Assembly: GCA_021157815.1 (NCBI GenBank)
Contig: JAGGVT010000104.1
Location: 1 to 25,300 of the forward strand
Direction of reading: 5' to 3'
Length of the DNA: 25,300 nt
Source: a bacterium
GTDB taxonomy: Bacteria > JAJVIF01 > JAGGVT01
Shown piece after piece: positions 1 to 8,313 of this stretch (the stretch's first letter is position 1; the number at the start of each line of letters is the position of its first letter). The notes beneath the pieces are model-generated. The model made no database searches and was not told the DNA's origin. It worked only from the letters and a program-made list of their open reading frames with translations. The translations under genes were made by a program, and so were the position numbers.

Positions 1-2177
1 CCTACCGCAGGTGTGCAGTAGTATGCATTTCCGATTGGCGCTGTCCAGTTAATCGCGCCTGTTTGCGGGTCCATGCTGCGGATTCCATCCGATGCCGGCA
101 CAATGAAATTACCATCAAGATCAAGCGTGAGATTGGCGTCGCATTTTATTGAACCGGGAGTGTTCCAGATTTCGGAGCCATCACTTGCATCAAGCCCATA
201 CAAAGTGCCATTATTGCTTTGTGCGCAAAATACAACGGAACCATCCGCACTTAAACCTTTGCATGCCAGATATGTATTTCCGTCTGAGCTGAAAGCCTGG
301 GTCCATGCCAATGAGCCATCGCTGAGATTAACCGCGGCGGTGTATCCGTTGGTTGAACCCGAACCGACAGTACTGACGAAAGCCATATCTTCATTGAGGA
401 AAATCTGCAGCGAGTTCCAGACACAGACATCGTTGCTCCAATCCGGTGCGCCCAGCGGGTTGGATGGCCCGTAAAGTCCAACACAGCCTGTGTTCCCGAT
501 ATTACCCTGAGTGGTGGGCCATATCGGATAAATTTGCTCGACTACATTGAAACTGACAACGGCAATGTCTGTCGCGTCAAGGTTGTCAATTACACGAACC
601 GCGGCATAAAACGTGCCAAGAGTATCGTAAGCATCCGATTCCTTTGTGCAGATTGGAGTCATGGTTGTGGCATCTGCGATAAAATTTTCTTCCAAACCAT
701 CTGCAATATCATAGTCCCATTCGTATTGAACGATTGTGCCGTCAGGGTCACTGGATGCTGTAGCATCCCAAACTATTGTGCCACCAAGAGCTACTTCCTC
801 ATCAATGGGAATGAGATCAGCCACAGGATCTTCATTGACTATTACAACTGGCATTTCAAATAACGCGTATGTTGCGAATTCGGAAATGTCAAATAATCCT
901 GTCAACGGATTTTCAATCGGACCAACGCGCTTGATGCCGTCCATACCGTTAAGTAGTGGTGATTCGTTCAATCCCGGTGAATAGGAATCGACAACCTTGA
1001 CCAGTCCGGTGTATGTTCCCTCCACACCGCTGGCTGTATTTGTGATTGTCGCGGCATAAACAAGCGGGTCGGATGGGTCGTGGCCTGTTCCTGTCGGCGA
1101 GGAGATATCCACAACAACCAACCCTGTTTCAACGCCGGGAACCTCAATTGTAATGCTGCCCACAGAACTGTCGGCAAACATTTCATCGAGGTTTGAGCCA
1201 ACCGCAACGCCATGATTGACATCAACTACATGGATTTCAACATCTGCGGTTGACGCGATATCTCCTTCCGCAAGATTATTAGCGATAATTTCGACTGAAA
1301 CCTCGCTTGCCGCTTTCTTGTTGTGCTGCGGAACTCGATATTCAGGAGTGAATCTTTCATTCTTGCTTGCTGAACTGACAGCATAAGTGCATCCGACCGC
1401 GTAGATGAAATCGAATGTGCCGTCGATGTCGAAAACGTAATCCTGATAATCGTAATCGCAGCCCATTGCCATAACCAGATTCCCGCTCGGAGGCGGATTT
1501 GTTACGCTTTCGAATCCCATCAGGTTCGACGCATCGAAATTGCCGGCAGTGTAGTCATCGAAATGTAATATGTATGGGTGCACTGTCGCATCGGTTGGAT
1601 AGATGTCATCGAGAACTGTATCCAGATATGGAGTGTAGCCATCAGCATTTACGAGAGTGAATCCGGCTGTTGTTTCTCCCAATCCGACAAATGTTATTCC
1701 AGTCGTGTTTGAAACGACAGTTCCCTCGACATTGAACACATGCAAATCTCCGCGGTTCTTCCCTGAAATCGGCTTAAGCAGGTCGCCAGCCGGGAACGGG
1801 TGTTTTATTCCGATTGAAACAACAAAGTTGCCATCAGCATCGAGAGATATCGAATCTATTTTAGCGCAATCGGAGCACGGCGCCATTTGAAGGAAGTTGG
1901 TTATATCAACAACTTCGAGAACATCTGTTAATGCGCTCTGTCGAAGAGGTGTCAGTTCGGCGCTGATTTCATCACTGTTCACAAACAGGTTGAAAATTCC
2001 AAGAGCGCCCATGCCGGCTGCAGGGGAGCCATCGGGGAATCTGTCCGATACGCCAACCAGAGGCTGTCCGGAAAGACCATTTTCAGAAGGTGTCGCAGGA
2101 TTGGTTTGAGAGGAACATCCTGCAAGAATAACAAATGCAAAACTTAAAAATAATGCTACTATTGCTCGTTGAAACAT
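1..2177 (-). CDS. Surface lipoprotein, shared N-terminal module + PKD + PQQ-like propeller (3' end beyond window)
   Basis: Reading the reverse complement from the ATG at 2177 gives one open frame of about 725 codons that reaches base 1 without a stop, so the gene is cut by the window edge. GAGGT lies 8 bases before the ATG. The N-terminus is a lipoprotein signal (MFQRAIVALFLSFAFVILAGC) with lipobox LAGC, predicting lipid anchoring. Residues about 35-440 form the module shared with the next two genes: VGVSDRFPDGSPAAGMG, a CSDC pair, HPYILHFDDYTAGNFD, MAMGCDYDYQDYV and PEYRVPQHNKKAASE. Residues about 445-545 look like a PKD domain (ATASSDPDGTIVQYEWDYD). After about 560, repeated blade motifs such as DGSLAWTQAF, DGSEIWNT and TGAINWTAP indicate a PQQ-like beta-propeller. 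The role is unknown; binding or surface display is inferred. Confidence in the gene is high, in function low. Confidence 0.9.
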   Translation of the reverse strand, partial: MFQRAIVALFLSFAFVILAGCSSQTNPATPSENGLSGQPLVGVSDRFPDGSPAAGMGALGIFNLFVNSDEISAELTPLRQSALTDVLEVVDITNFLQMAPCSDCAKIDSISLDADGNFVVSIGIKHPFPAGDLLKPISGKNRGDLHVFNVEGTVVSNTTGITFVGLGETTAGFTLVNADGYTPYLDTVLDDIYPTDATVHPYILHFDDYTAGNFDASNLMGFESVTNPPPSGNLVMAMGCDYDYQDYVFDIDGTFDFIYAVGCTYAVSSASKNERFTPEYRVPQHNKKAASEVSVEIIANNLAEGDIASTADVEIHVVDVNHGVAVGSNLDEMFADSSVGSITIEVPGVETGLVVVDISSPTGTGHDPSDPLVYAATITNTASGVEGTYTGLVKVVDSYSPGLNESPLLNGMDGIKRVGPIENPLTGLFDISEFATYALFEMPVVIVNEDPVADLIPIDEEVALGGTIVWDATASSDPDGTIVQYEWDYDIADGLEENFIADATTMTPICTKESDAYDTLGTFYAAVRVIDNLDATDIAVVSFNVVEQIYPIWPTTQGNIGNTGCVGLYGPSNPLGAPDWSNDVCVWNSLQIFLNEDMAFVSTVGSGSTNGYTAAVNLSDGSLAWTQAFSSDGNTYLACKGLSADGSVVFCAQSNNGTLYGLDASDGSEIWNTPGSIKCDANLTLDLDGNFIVPASDGIRSMDPQTGAINWTAPIGNAYYCTPAV

Positions 2178-2195
2178 AATATTTACCTCACATGT

Positions 2196-2223
2196 GTTTT
2201 ATGCAAGAACAACTTATTTGCAA
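2196..2223 (-). promoter_or_regulatory. Possible promoter of the PKD/PQQ lipoprotein gene
   Basis: On the minus strand TTGCAA (2218-2223) and TAAAAC (2196-2201) are separated by 16 bases, about 20 bases before the ATG at 2177. The match to a vegetative promoter is moderate. It would let this gene be transcribed separately from the upstream paralogs, which lie beyond a repeat and a broken gene. Confidence 0.3.
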
Positions 2224-2284
2224 AATGTGACCAGCCAGACTTTACCAGTCGCCGAGGGGACCCTAAATCCGCGATTGAACTCGT

Positions 2285-2316
2285 TGTCATTCCGGGCTTG
2301 ACCCGGAATCCATCTT
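2285..2316. repeat. Dispersed palindromic repeat (TGTCATTCCGGGC type)
   Basis: The 32 bases are identical to 25247-25278. The core contains CCGGGCTTGACCCGG, an inverted pair with a short loop, and the flank ATGGATTTCC continues in inverted sense to about 2342. Similar short palindromes are scattered through many bacterial genomes. This copy interrupts the lipoprotein remnant. Confidence 0.8.
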
Positions 2317-2592
2317 GACAAGCGAAAAAGATATGGATTTCCAGTGTGCCTGTGAGGAGCACTTCGGTATTCGAGTTGGAAAGATCCGCATCCGGCAGAC
2401 CGGGACTGTCCGGCTGAGTCGGCAGATTTGATGAGTTTGAGCATCCAACAAAACAAAGCGCCATGATGAAACTTAAAACCACCAAATAGCTTTTCGCAAT
2501 AATTTTATCTCTCCTGAAAAGAATTATTAGCCATTTACATATTTTATCAGATAGTTGGCTGAAATGACCTCTTTGTTTTATCGGCCACTTAT

Positions 2593-5154
2593 CTACGTCA
2601 AAAGCCCGACTGTCTCGCCGCCGGGACCGCCGTGGCATCCCATACGGCTTCCACTACCGGAAGCGCCGTCCCAGTCATCAATGGACGGGTCGCCGTTTTG
2701 TGCCGGTGATGTTGGTGAGACATCATAATCCTCAGTGGATGGATCATTGTAATCAGGGTCAACGAAAATGCAACCGATTCCCTCATGCACAGTGCATACA
2801 GGGCAGCCGGCAAAGTATTGGCTCATATCATAAAAGCATGAGTAGTCGCAGTACAAATCCTCATACAACGCTTTTACGCCACAGTCATTGCCAGGAGGAG
2901 AACCACTATAGTCTAAATGTGTCACAATGTTGTTGATAAACGTAGGATTGCTGCAGCTGTCAAAGAAATATCCAACAAGGTTCTGGATAAAAAAAGCTTT
3001 ACTGCTGTCCAGATTATCCACTGTGTTGTTGATAACCTCTGCACCTGAGCAATTTATAAAGTGGAACCCGCTTATCATGACTGCTCCCATGAATCCCATG
3101 CTGGCATCCGGAGTGATATGGTGTACAAGGTTGTTCTTCACGACCACATTTGCTGAACTCTCTATGTAGCAGGGATAGATGTTCTTGCCACTGCCGTCAG
3201 GAGTGGGTCGGATGTCAGTGAAGACATTGTTCCGCACAGTCAATCCGGGACAGTTATTGGCATACACCCCGTTGAAGTAGTTGCATCCGTAGTCTGATGT
3301 GTCTTTGTCGAAGCCTGCCATTCGGCAATGAGCAATGGTCAGGCTCGTTGTATCGGAGGCTATTATAGGATCAACAACTGCATAATTCGTCAGACCTGTG
3401 AATAAGCAATCTTGTATTGAATTGTTCGATCCGCCATCTACACTGAGCATCTCCATGTAATCATTGCTGCCACACGGTCCCGCGAACCCGATCTGGAATC
3501 CCTTAAGGGTCGCATTGTCAACACCGTCGAAATGTACCGAATGGGTATCAGGATCATCGGGACCATCAATAAACGCACGATCACCTCCATCCGTGTCGTC
3601 CCAGTTTACTGAGAGTACGATTACATCCGATGCCATGTTCACGTGCTCTTCATAAGGAGTTCCTGAATCATCTACCCAGACCTCGAAATCAACCAGCAGC
3701 GCTGCTGCGTCGATGCCATCCTGGATGTTGTCGAACGGATTGGTTCTTGTTCCGTCGTACAGGGGACCCGGATGCGAGTTGTCAACAAAAATAGAAGTAA
3801 CTGTCTCGGCAACATCAATAGTGAAGGTCTGGTATGTGGCAAATTCCGCAATATCAAACAAGCCTTCAAGCGGATTATCAAGCGGATCAACACGCTCGAT
3901 GCCGTCCATGCCATTTAGAAGCAGTGATTCATTCAGACCGGGAGCATAGCTGTCTGTGACTTTTACAAGGCAGTTGTATGTCCCCTCGGATGCGTTTGCT
4001 GTATTCATCATTATTGCGCCGAAAGCAAGAGGATCGGAGGGGTCATGCCCGGTTCCGGTTGGGGAGGAGACATCGACATTCAGTATGTTGGTTTCAATTC
4101 CCGGAGCGTCAATTGTTATCGCGCTGACAGAACTGTCAGCAAGCATCTCGTCAAGGTTTTCACCAACCGCAACGTCATGATTGATATCAACAACATTAAC
4201 TCTAATCACCGCAGAGGATAATACATCACCCCCTTCAAGATCATTGCTGATAATCTCAACACTCACCTCACTTGCAGCTTTTTTGTTGTGCTGTGGGACT
4301 CGATATTCAGGATTAAATCTTTCATTCTTGCTCGCTGAACTGACAGCATAAGTGCATCCAACCGCGTAGATGAAATCAATAGTGCCATCAATGTCGAAAA
4401 CATAATCCTGGTAGTCGTAATCGCATCCCATCGCCATTACCAGATTCCCGCTCGGTGGCGGGTCTGTAACACTTGCGAATCCCATCGGATTCGACGCATC
4501 GAAATTGCCTGCGGTGTAGTCGTCGAAGTGAAGGATATACGGATGGATTGTCGCATCGGTTGGATAGATGCCATCCAGAACTGTATCCAGATATGGAGTG
4601 TAGCCATCAGCGTTTACAAGAGTGAATCCGGCAGTGGTTTCACCTAATTCGGCAAATGAGTAACCAGCAAGGTTTGAAACGATTGTTCCTTCGATGTTGA
4701 ACACATGAAGGTCGCCGCGATTTTTACCGGAGATTGGCTTAAAGGGGTCTCCTGCGGGAAACGGGTGTTTTATCCCGATTGACACAACAAGATTGCCATC
4801 GGCATCAAGTGAAACCGACCCGATTTTTGCGCAGTCGTAACACGGTGCCATTTGAAGAAAGTTTGTTATATCAACAATCTCAAGAACGTCTGTTAACGCG
4901 GTTTGTCGAAGCGATGCCAATTCAGCTGTGGCATTAACCGGGTCAACACTGAGATTGAATAATCCGAGCACACCCATGCCGGATGCGGGGGAGCCATCGC
5001 TGAATCTGTCCGATACTCCAACGGGAAGAGTGTTTGATGAAAATGTGTCTGAACCATGTCCGGGTAGTGTAACAAGGCTGTTTCCACCGGAGCATCCTGC
5101 GAAAATCGCAAAGATGAGAATTACAAAAGCTGTTAGTATTGCTCGTAATAACAT
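2593..5154 (-). CDS. Surface lipoprotein, shared N-terminal module + right-handed beta-helix
   Basis: Encodes about 853 residues. I chose the ATG at 5154 over an in-frame ATG at 5169 because GGAGGT (5162-5167) is correctly spaced for it, and the product then begins MLLRAILTAFVILIFAIFAGC, a signal peptide with lipobox FAGC. Residues about 30-460 are the module shared with both neighbours (CYDC pair, YPTDATIHPYILHFDDYTAG, MAMGCDYDYQDYV, PEYRVPQHNKKAASE, LNGMDGIERV). From about 470, IFVDNSHPGP...DGTRTNPFDNIQDGIDAA is a typical DUF1565/beta-helix entry, followed by repeated N-N-x-V/I rungs such as VRNNVF, VKNNLVHHI, VINNTVDNL and FINNIVTHL. The C-terminus SRMGCHGGPGGETVGLLT is nearly the same as in the upstream paralog. 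Beta-helix proteins are often carbohydrate-active or adhesive; no catalytic site is recognisable. Confidence 0.93.
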   Translation of the reverse strand: MLLRAILTAFVILIFAIFAGCSGGNSLVTLPGHGSDTFSSNTLPVGVSDRFSDGSPASGMGVLGLFNLSVDPVNATAELASLRQTALTDVLEIVDITNFLQMAPCYDCAKIGSVSLDADGNLVVSIGIKHPFPAGDPFKPISGKNRGDLHVFNIEGTIVSNLAGYSFAELGETTAGFTLVNADGYTPYLDTVLDGIYPTDATIHPYILHFDDYTAGNFDASNPMGFASVTDPPPSGNLVMAMGCDYDYQDYVFDIDGTIDFIYAVGCTYAVSSASKNERFNPEYRVPQHNKKAASEVSVEIISNDLEGGDVLSSAVIRVNVVDINHDVAVGENLDEMLADSSVSAITIDAPGIETNILNVDVSSPTGTGHDPSDPLAFGAIMMNTANASEGTYNCLVKVTDSYAPGLNESLLLNGMDGIERVDPLDNPLEGLFDIAEFATYQTFTIDVAETVTSIFVDNSHPGPLYDGTRTNPFDNIQDGIDAAALLVDFEVWVDDSGTPYEEHVNMASDVIVLSVNWDDTDGGDRAFIDGPDDPDTHSVHFDGVDNATLKGFQIGFAGPCGSNDYMEMLSVDGGSNNSIQDCLFTGLTNYAVVDPIIASDTTSLTIAHCRMAGFDKDTSDYGCNYFNGVYANNCPGLTVRNNVFTDIRPTPDGSGKNIYPCYIESSANVVVKNNLVHHITPDASMGFMGAVMISGFHFINCSGAEVINNTVDNLDSSKAFFIQNLVGYFFDSCSNPTFINNIVTHLDYSGSPPGNDCGVKALYEDLYCDYSCFYDMSQYFAGCPVCTVHEGIGCIFVDPDYNDPSTEDYDVSPTSPAQNGDPSIDDWDGASGSGSRMGCHGGPGGETVGLLT

Positions 5155-5192
5155 TACTGTAACCTCCAAAACACGGGATAGAGTATTTTTGC

Positions 5193-5218
5193 AGACAAGA
5201 GGCTTAAGCCCCTTGTCT
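5193..5218 (-). other. Strong intergenic hairpin between two lipoprotein genes
   Basis: AGACAAG and CTTGTCT flank a GGCTTAAGCC palindrome, so 26 bases fold almost completely. It begins 14 bases after the stop of the upstream paralog. On the transcribed strand it is not followed by a U run, so it is more likely an mRNA-processing or 3'-protecting stem than an intrinsic terminator. Confidence 0.5.
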
Positions 5219-5231
5219 GGATTTTATAATT

Positions 5232-7838
5232 CTAAGTCAGAAGACCTACAACCTCACCATCGGGACCGCCATGGCAGCCCATGCGGGAGCGGGTTTCCGG
5301 GTCGGTGTTTCCGGGATCGCCGGAAGGTGTCCCTGAATCATCCCAGTCAACATAATCAGGATGCCCCATTTGCGCCGCACCGCCGTACATTATGTCGAAA
5401 TTCTCCGATGCCGGGTCGATATAACCGGGCGCAACATCGATGCAGCCAGCGCCTGGAGCAGCCAGCTGGAAATAATGAGCGCCTTCACCGCTGGGGATTT
5501 TGATATCAAAAGTACAGGTATAGTCACATGTAAGAGGCTGCTCAGTTGACTGTATGCCACGTGCCAATGGGCTGCCATCCGGCGCCCATCCCGACGAATA
5601 AAGGTGAGTGGCGATGTTGTTATAGAAAGTTCCATCAGCCGAATAAAGAATCATATAGCCAAAACACTGGTTTATCATGAAAGCATGTGAGCTGTCAAGC
5701 ATTGATACGGTGTTATTGAAAACAACAGGATTCGCGCAGTTCTCAACATGAATGCCCTCAAGAAGTACCGCTCCCATATATCCCACTCCCGCCAGAGGTA
5801 CAATTGAAAATATGACGTTGTTATGAATTGTTGGATTAGGAGTGTTTTCAACATGAATCGTGTCAATAATCTTGGAGCCCTCATCCTCCGTTTCGCGGAA
5901 GTCGCTGAATGAGCAGTTGCGAACGGTACATGTATTACAATCAACAATATAAACCGGATAAACCAAGGTCATGCCATATTCATCCACAATTCTGTCTAAA
6001 TCATCAAAACGGCAATACTCAACCGTGATATTGGTTGTGTTCTCGAAAAAGCAGGGAGCAATGGATAAATCCGAAGCACCAGTGAACAGGCAGTCGCGCA
6101 CAGTTACATCATGGCCGTTATCACACCGGATGAAATAATTCATGGAAGAACCGTCAACAGGCCCTCCGGGATAGCAATTAAATGTCTCGATTGTGAAATT
6201 GCCAACACCATCACCAATAAAGCAACAGGCATCGTCCACATCATCAGGCGGGTCGATTGTGGTTCGCGCTCCGCCATCGCTGGTGTCCCAGTTAACCCCC
6301 CTGACATGAACATTGTCGAGCATGTTCACAGTTTCCACATAAGGAACGCCTGAATCATCGACTCGTACTTCCCATCCCGCAGAACAGTTGTCCACTCCTT
6401 CCTGAATAGTGTTATATGGATGTTCGCGAGAGCCGTCCTCAGTTCCGGATGTGTTGGAATCATCGACATAAACAGCATCGTTTGTTATGTCAACAAGGAT
6501 TGAGAAAACCTGATATGTGGCAAATTCCGTTATTTCAAAAGCGCTGTAAACCGGATTGTCCGTTGGGGGAACTCGCTTGATTCCGTCCATGCCGTTCAGA
6601 GCCGGTGTTTCGTTAAGACCGGGTTGATAGGTGTCTGTTACTTTTACCAGACCGCTGTATGTTCCAACAACCGCGTTTGCAGTGTTCATGACAGTTCCTG
6701 AATAGACAAGCGGTTCGGATGGGCTGTGGCCTGTACCCGAAATAGCGCTGCCGCCGTCAATAACAAGTGTATCAATCATTACTCCGGGAATTTCAACCGT
6801 AATCTCATCAACCGAGGAATCCGCGAGCATTTCATTTCGAGCATTTCCGACCGGCACATCCTGGCTGATATCAACAACATTGATTTCAATCTCAGCAGTT
6901 GACAATGTATCGTCCTCTTCAAGATTGTTGCTGACAATTTCAACCCACAATTCACTGGCGGCTTTTTTATTGTGCTGAGGCACTCGGTATTCCGGATTAA
7001 ATCTCATGCTGTATGTTTCCGTGCTGATTGCGTACGTGCATCCAACAACAAAGAAAAAATCAACGTAATCGTTGCCAAGACTGAGGACATAATCTTTGTA
7101 GTCATAATCGCAGCCCATAGCCATAACCAGGTTACCGGTCGGTGGCGGATCTGTAACGCTTTCAAACCCCATCGGATTTACGGCATCGAAATTGCCCGCG
7201 GTGTAATCATCAAAGTAAAGAATATATGGATGAATTGTCGCATCGGTTGGATAGATGCCATCCAGAACCTCGTCAAGATAACCCGTGTAGCCATCGGCGT
7301 TTACGAGAGAGAATTCTGCAATGGTCTCTGAAGTATCTGTAAATTCAACTCCGGGAAGATTCGAAACAAGAATTCCCTCGATATTGAAGACATGCAAATC
7401 AGCGCGATTTTTCCCCGTGATTGGCAGAAGCGGATTGCCGGATTCAAATGGATGCCTGATTCCGATTGACACGACAAGATTGCCATCAGCATCAAGTGAA
7501 ACCGCTCCGATTTTCGCGCAGTCGGTACATGGTGACAATTGCAGGAAATTCGTGATGTCAACAACCTCAAGGACATCTGTTAATGCGGTTTGTCGAAGCG
7601 ATGTCAATTCAGCTGCGGCGTTAATTGGATCAACACTGAGTTGGAATAATCCCAGCGCGCCCATGCCGGATGCGGGAGAGCCATCTGGGAATCGGTCTGT
7701 TACGCCAACCGGAATTGAATTGTAAAGTCCGACAGTGTTATTTCCATCAATGGACAAGGATGCAGGATTTGAGCCTGAACAGCTTGAAAAAACAGTCAAC
7801 GATAAAAGAAGAATTGTAATAATTAGTGTAAAGCGCAT
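5232..7838 (-). CDS. Surface lipoprotein, shared N-terminal module + right-handed beta-helix
   Basis: Encodes about 868 residues from the ATG at 7838. The frame is open to 7886, but only the inner start gives a clean signal peptide (MRFTLIITILLLSLTVFSSC, lipobox FSSC). Upstream GGGGTTA is only a weak ribosome-binding site. The N-terminal module matches the two downstream paralogs (PVGVTDRFPDGSPASGMG, CTDC, KNRADLHVFNIEG, NLVMAMGCDYDYKDYV, PEYRVPQHNKKAASE). From about residue 475, VYVDDSNTSGTEDGSREHPY and NTIQEGVDN open a beta-helix with rungs such as VRNCSF, IHNNVIFSI, VFNNTVSML and FYNNIATHL. It ends SRMGCHGGPDGEVVGLLT. It is the first gene of the tandem set in the direction of transcription, with 77 bases to the next start. 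Surface exposure is inferred from the lipobox; no enzymatic activity can be assigned. Confidence 0.93.
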   Translation of the reverse strand: MRFTLIITILLLSLTVFSSCSGSNPASLSIDGNNTVGLYNSIPVGVTDRFPDGSPASGMGALGLFQLSVDPINAAAELTSLRQTALTDVLEVVDITNFLQLSPCTDCAKIGAVSLDADGNLVVSIGIRHPFESGNPLLPITGKNRADLHVFNIEGILVSNLPGVEFTDTSETIAEFSLVNADGYTGYLDEVLDGIYPTDATIHPYILYFDDYTAGNFDAVNPMGFESVTDPPPTGNLVMAMGCDYDYKDYVLSLGNDYVDFFFVVGCTYAISTETYSMRFNPEYRVPQHNKKAASELWVEIVSNNLEEDDTLSTAEIEINVVDISQDVPVGNARNEMLADSSVDEITVEIPGVMIDTLVIDGGSAISGTGHSPSEPLVYSGTVMNTANAVVGTYSGLVKVTDTYQPGLNETPALNGMDGIKRVPPTDNPVYSAFEITEFATYQVFSILVDITNDAVYVDDSNTSGTEDGSREHPYNTIQEGVDNCSAGWEVRVDDSGVPYVETVNMLDNVHVRGVNWDTSDGGARTTIDPPDDVDDACCFIGDGVGNFTIETFNCYPGGPVDGSSMNYFIRCDNGHDVTVRDCLFTGASDLSIAPCFFENTTNITVEYCRFDDLDRIVDEYGMTLVYPVYIVDCNTCTVRNCSFSDFRETEDEGSKIIDTIHVENTPNPTIHNNVIFSIVPLAGVGYMGAVLLEGIHVENCANPVVFNNTVSMLDSSHAFMINQCFGYMILYSADGTFYNNIATHLYSSGWAPDGSPLARGIQSTEQPLTCDYTCTFDIKIPSGEGAHYFQLAAPGAGCIDVAPGYIDPASENFDIMYGGAAQMGHPDYVDWDDSGTPSGDPGNTDPETRSRMGCHGGPDGEVVGLLT

Positions 7839-7865
7839 AGAAAAATAACCCCACGAGTGGATGTG

Positions 7866-7884
7866 AGAAATAATAATCATTATC
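7866..7884 (-). promoter_or_regulatory. Fur-like box upstream of the lipoprotein cluster
   Basis: I count 15 of 19 matches to the classical Fur box (GATAATGATAATCATTATC). On the minus strand TGATAATGATTATTA matches 13 of 14 arm positions of the 7-1-7 form. It lies 28-46 bases before the start at 7838 and overlaps AT-rich sequence that could hold the -10. The AT-richness lowers the weight of the match. If real, the lipoproteins would be repressed by iron. Confidence 0.4.
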
Positions 7885-8010
7885 ATAATAGCATATACTT
7901 AATGTGAATGGGAAAGCAAATTTACTAAAGTTTGCGGTTGATTTATCTGAAGGGGCGCCGCTTGGAATCTGTCCCAGAACCAACGATAATGAAAAAAATC
8001 CAGTAAATTT

Positions 8011-8221
8011 GTGGTGCGGGCATCCTGCCTGCATCTATTAACATCTAAAGTTACAGCTCAAGATGCAGGCAGGATGGGCTTGTTGAAAAAGCTTGTTTTA
8101 TCCCGAACCGTAGGGGCAACCCTCTGTGGCTGCCCTGTATTTACAGCAAACCTAAAGGCAGGCACAGAGACCTGCCCCTACATAATTAGGTTTTTCAACA
8201 GTCCAAGGATGCCCGCACCAC
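8011..8221. repeat. Perfect inverted repeat (GTGGTGCGGG type) interrupted by another element
   Basis: The 26-base left arm (8011-8036) is exactly complementary to a right arm made of 8061-8076 joined to 8212-8221. The right arm is split by the element at 8077-8205. The intact form would be a hairpin with a 24-base loop. Partial relatives occur at 12489-12512, 21525-21542 and 25169-25184. Confidence 0.85.
8077..8205. mobile_element. Non-autonomous MITE-like element with TGTTGAAAAA ends and 6-bp target duplication
   Basis: The ends are GGCTTGTTGAAAAA (8077-8090) and TTTTTCAACAGTCC (8191-8204), inverted with two mismatches. AGGATG occurs directly on both sides (8071-8076 and 8206-8211), as expected of a target-site duplication within the surrounding palindrome. 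The interior has no ORF but contains internal palindromes (GTAGGGGCA...TGCCCCTAC-like). A second copy in opposite orientation is at 23328-23454; fragments are at 21491-21522 and 25186-25200. Its transposase is not in the window. Confidence 0.8.
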
Positions 8222-8253
8222 AACAACGTCCTGTTTGATTAAACTGCAAGTAA

Positions 8254-8279
8254 TGAAAAAACCGGGCTTGCGCCCGGGT
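8254..8279 (-). terminator. Intrinsic terminator after the zinc-ribbon membrane protein
   Basis: On the minus strand the stem CCGGGC-GCAA-GCCCGG is followed by TTTTTT. It lies about 35 bases past the stop at 8314. Confidence 0.85.
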
Positions 8280-8313
8280 TGTGAGAATCAAAATTATTAA
8301 GTTTGATTACAAA

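Larger units (their letters stand above)
2183..2500 (-). pseudogene. Remnant of a lipoprotein gene, broken by a palindromic repeat
   Basis: An AGGAGA ribosome-binding site (2510-2515) sits 9 bases before ATT, where a start codon is expected. The frame then reads as a typical lipoprotein signal (AKSYLVVLSFIMALCFVGC) followed by a polar SNSSNLPTQPDSPGLPDAD segment. There is no ATG at the expected place; the first in-frame ATG (2464) is inside the hydrophobic stretch. After about 70 residues the frame enters the repeat at 2285-2316 and continues as sequence with no protein-like character to a stop at 2183. I read this as a fourth lipoprotein gene that lost its start and body. It could instead be a short lipoprotein using a rare ATT or TTG start. 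It lies between two intact lipoprotein genes. Confidence 0.45.

Noticed and set aside
2183-2638. Intact 151-residue protein starting at 2638
   Set aside because: The first ~46 codons overlap the end of the upstream lipoprotein gene, the signal peptide would be internal, and the C-terminal part is repeat sequence.
5193-5218. Intrinsic terminator between the two beta-helix lipoprotein genes
   Set aside because: The stem is strong, but GCAAAAATAC, not a U tract, follows on the transcribed strand.
7747-8034. 95-codon minus-strand frame
   Set aside because: It overlaps the start of a well-supported lipoprotein gene in another frame and runs into a non-coding repeat; the composition is not protein-like.
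8077-8205. Complete insertion sequence
   Set aside because: It has terminal inverted repeats and a target duplication but is only about 129 bp with no transposase frame.
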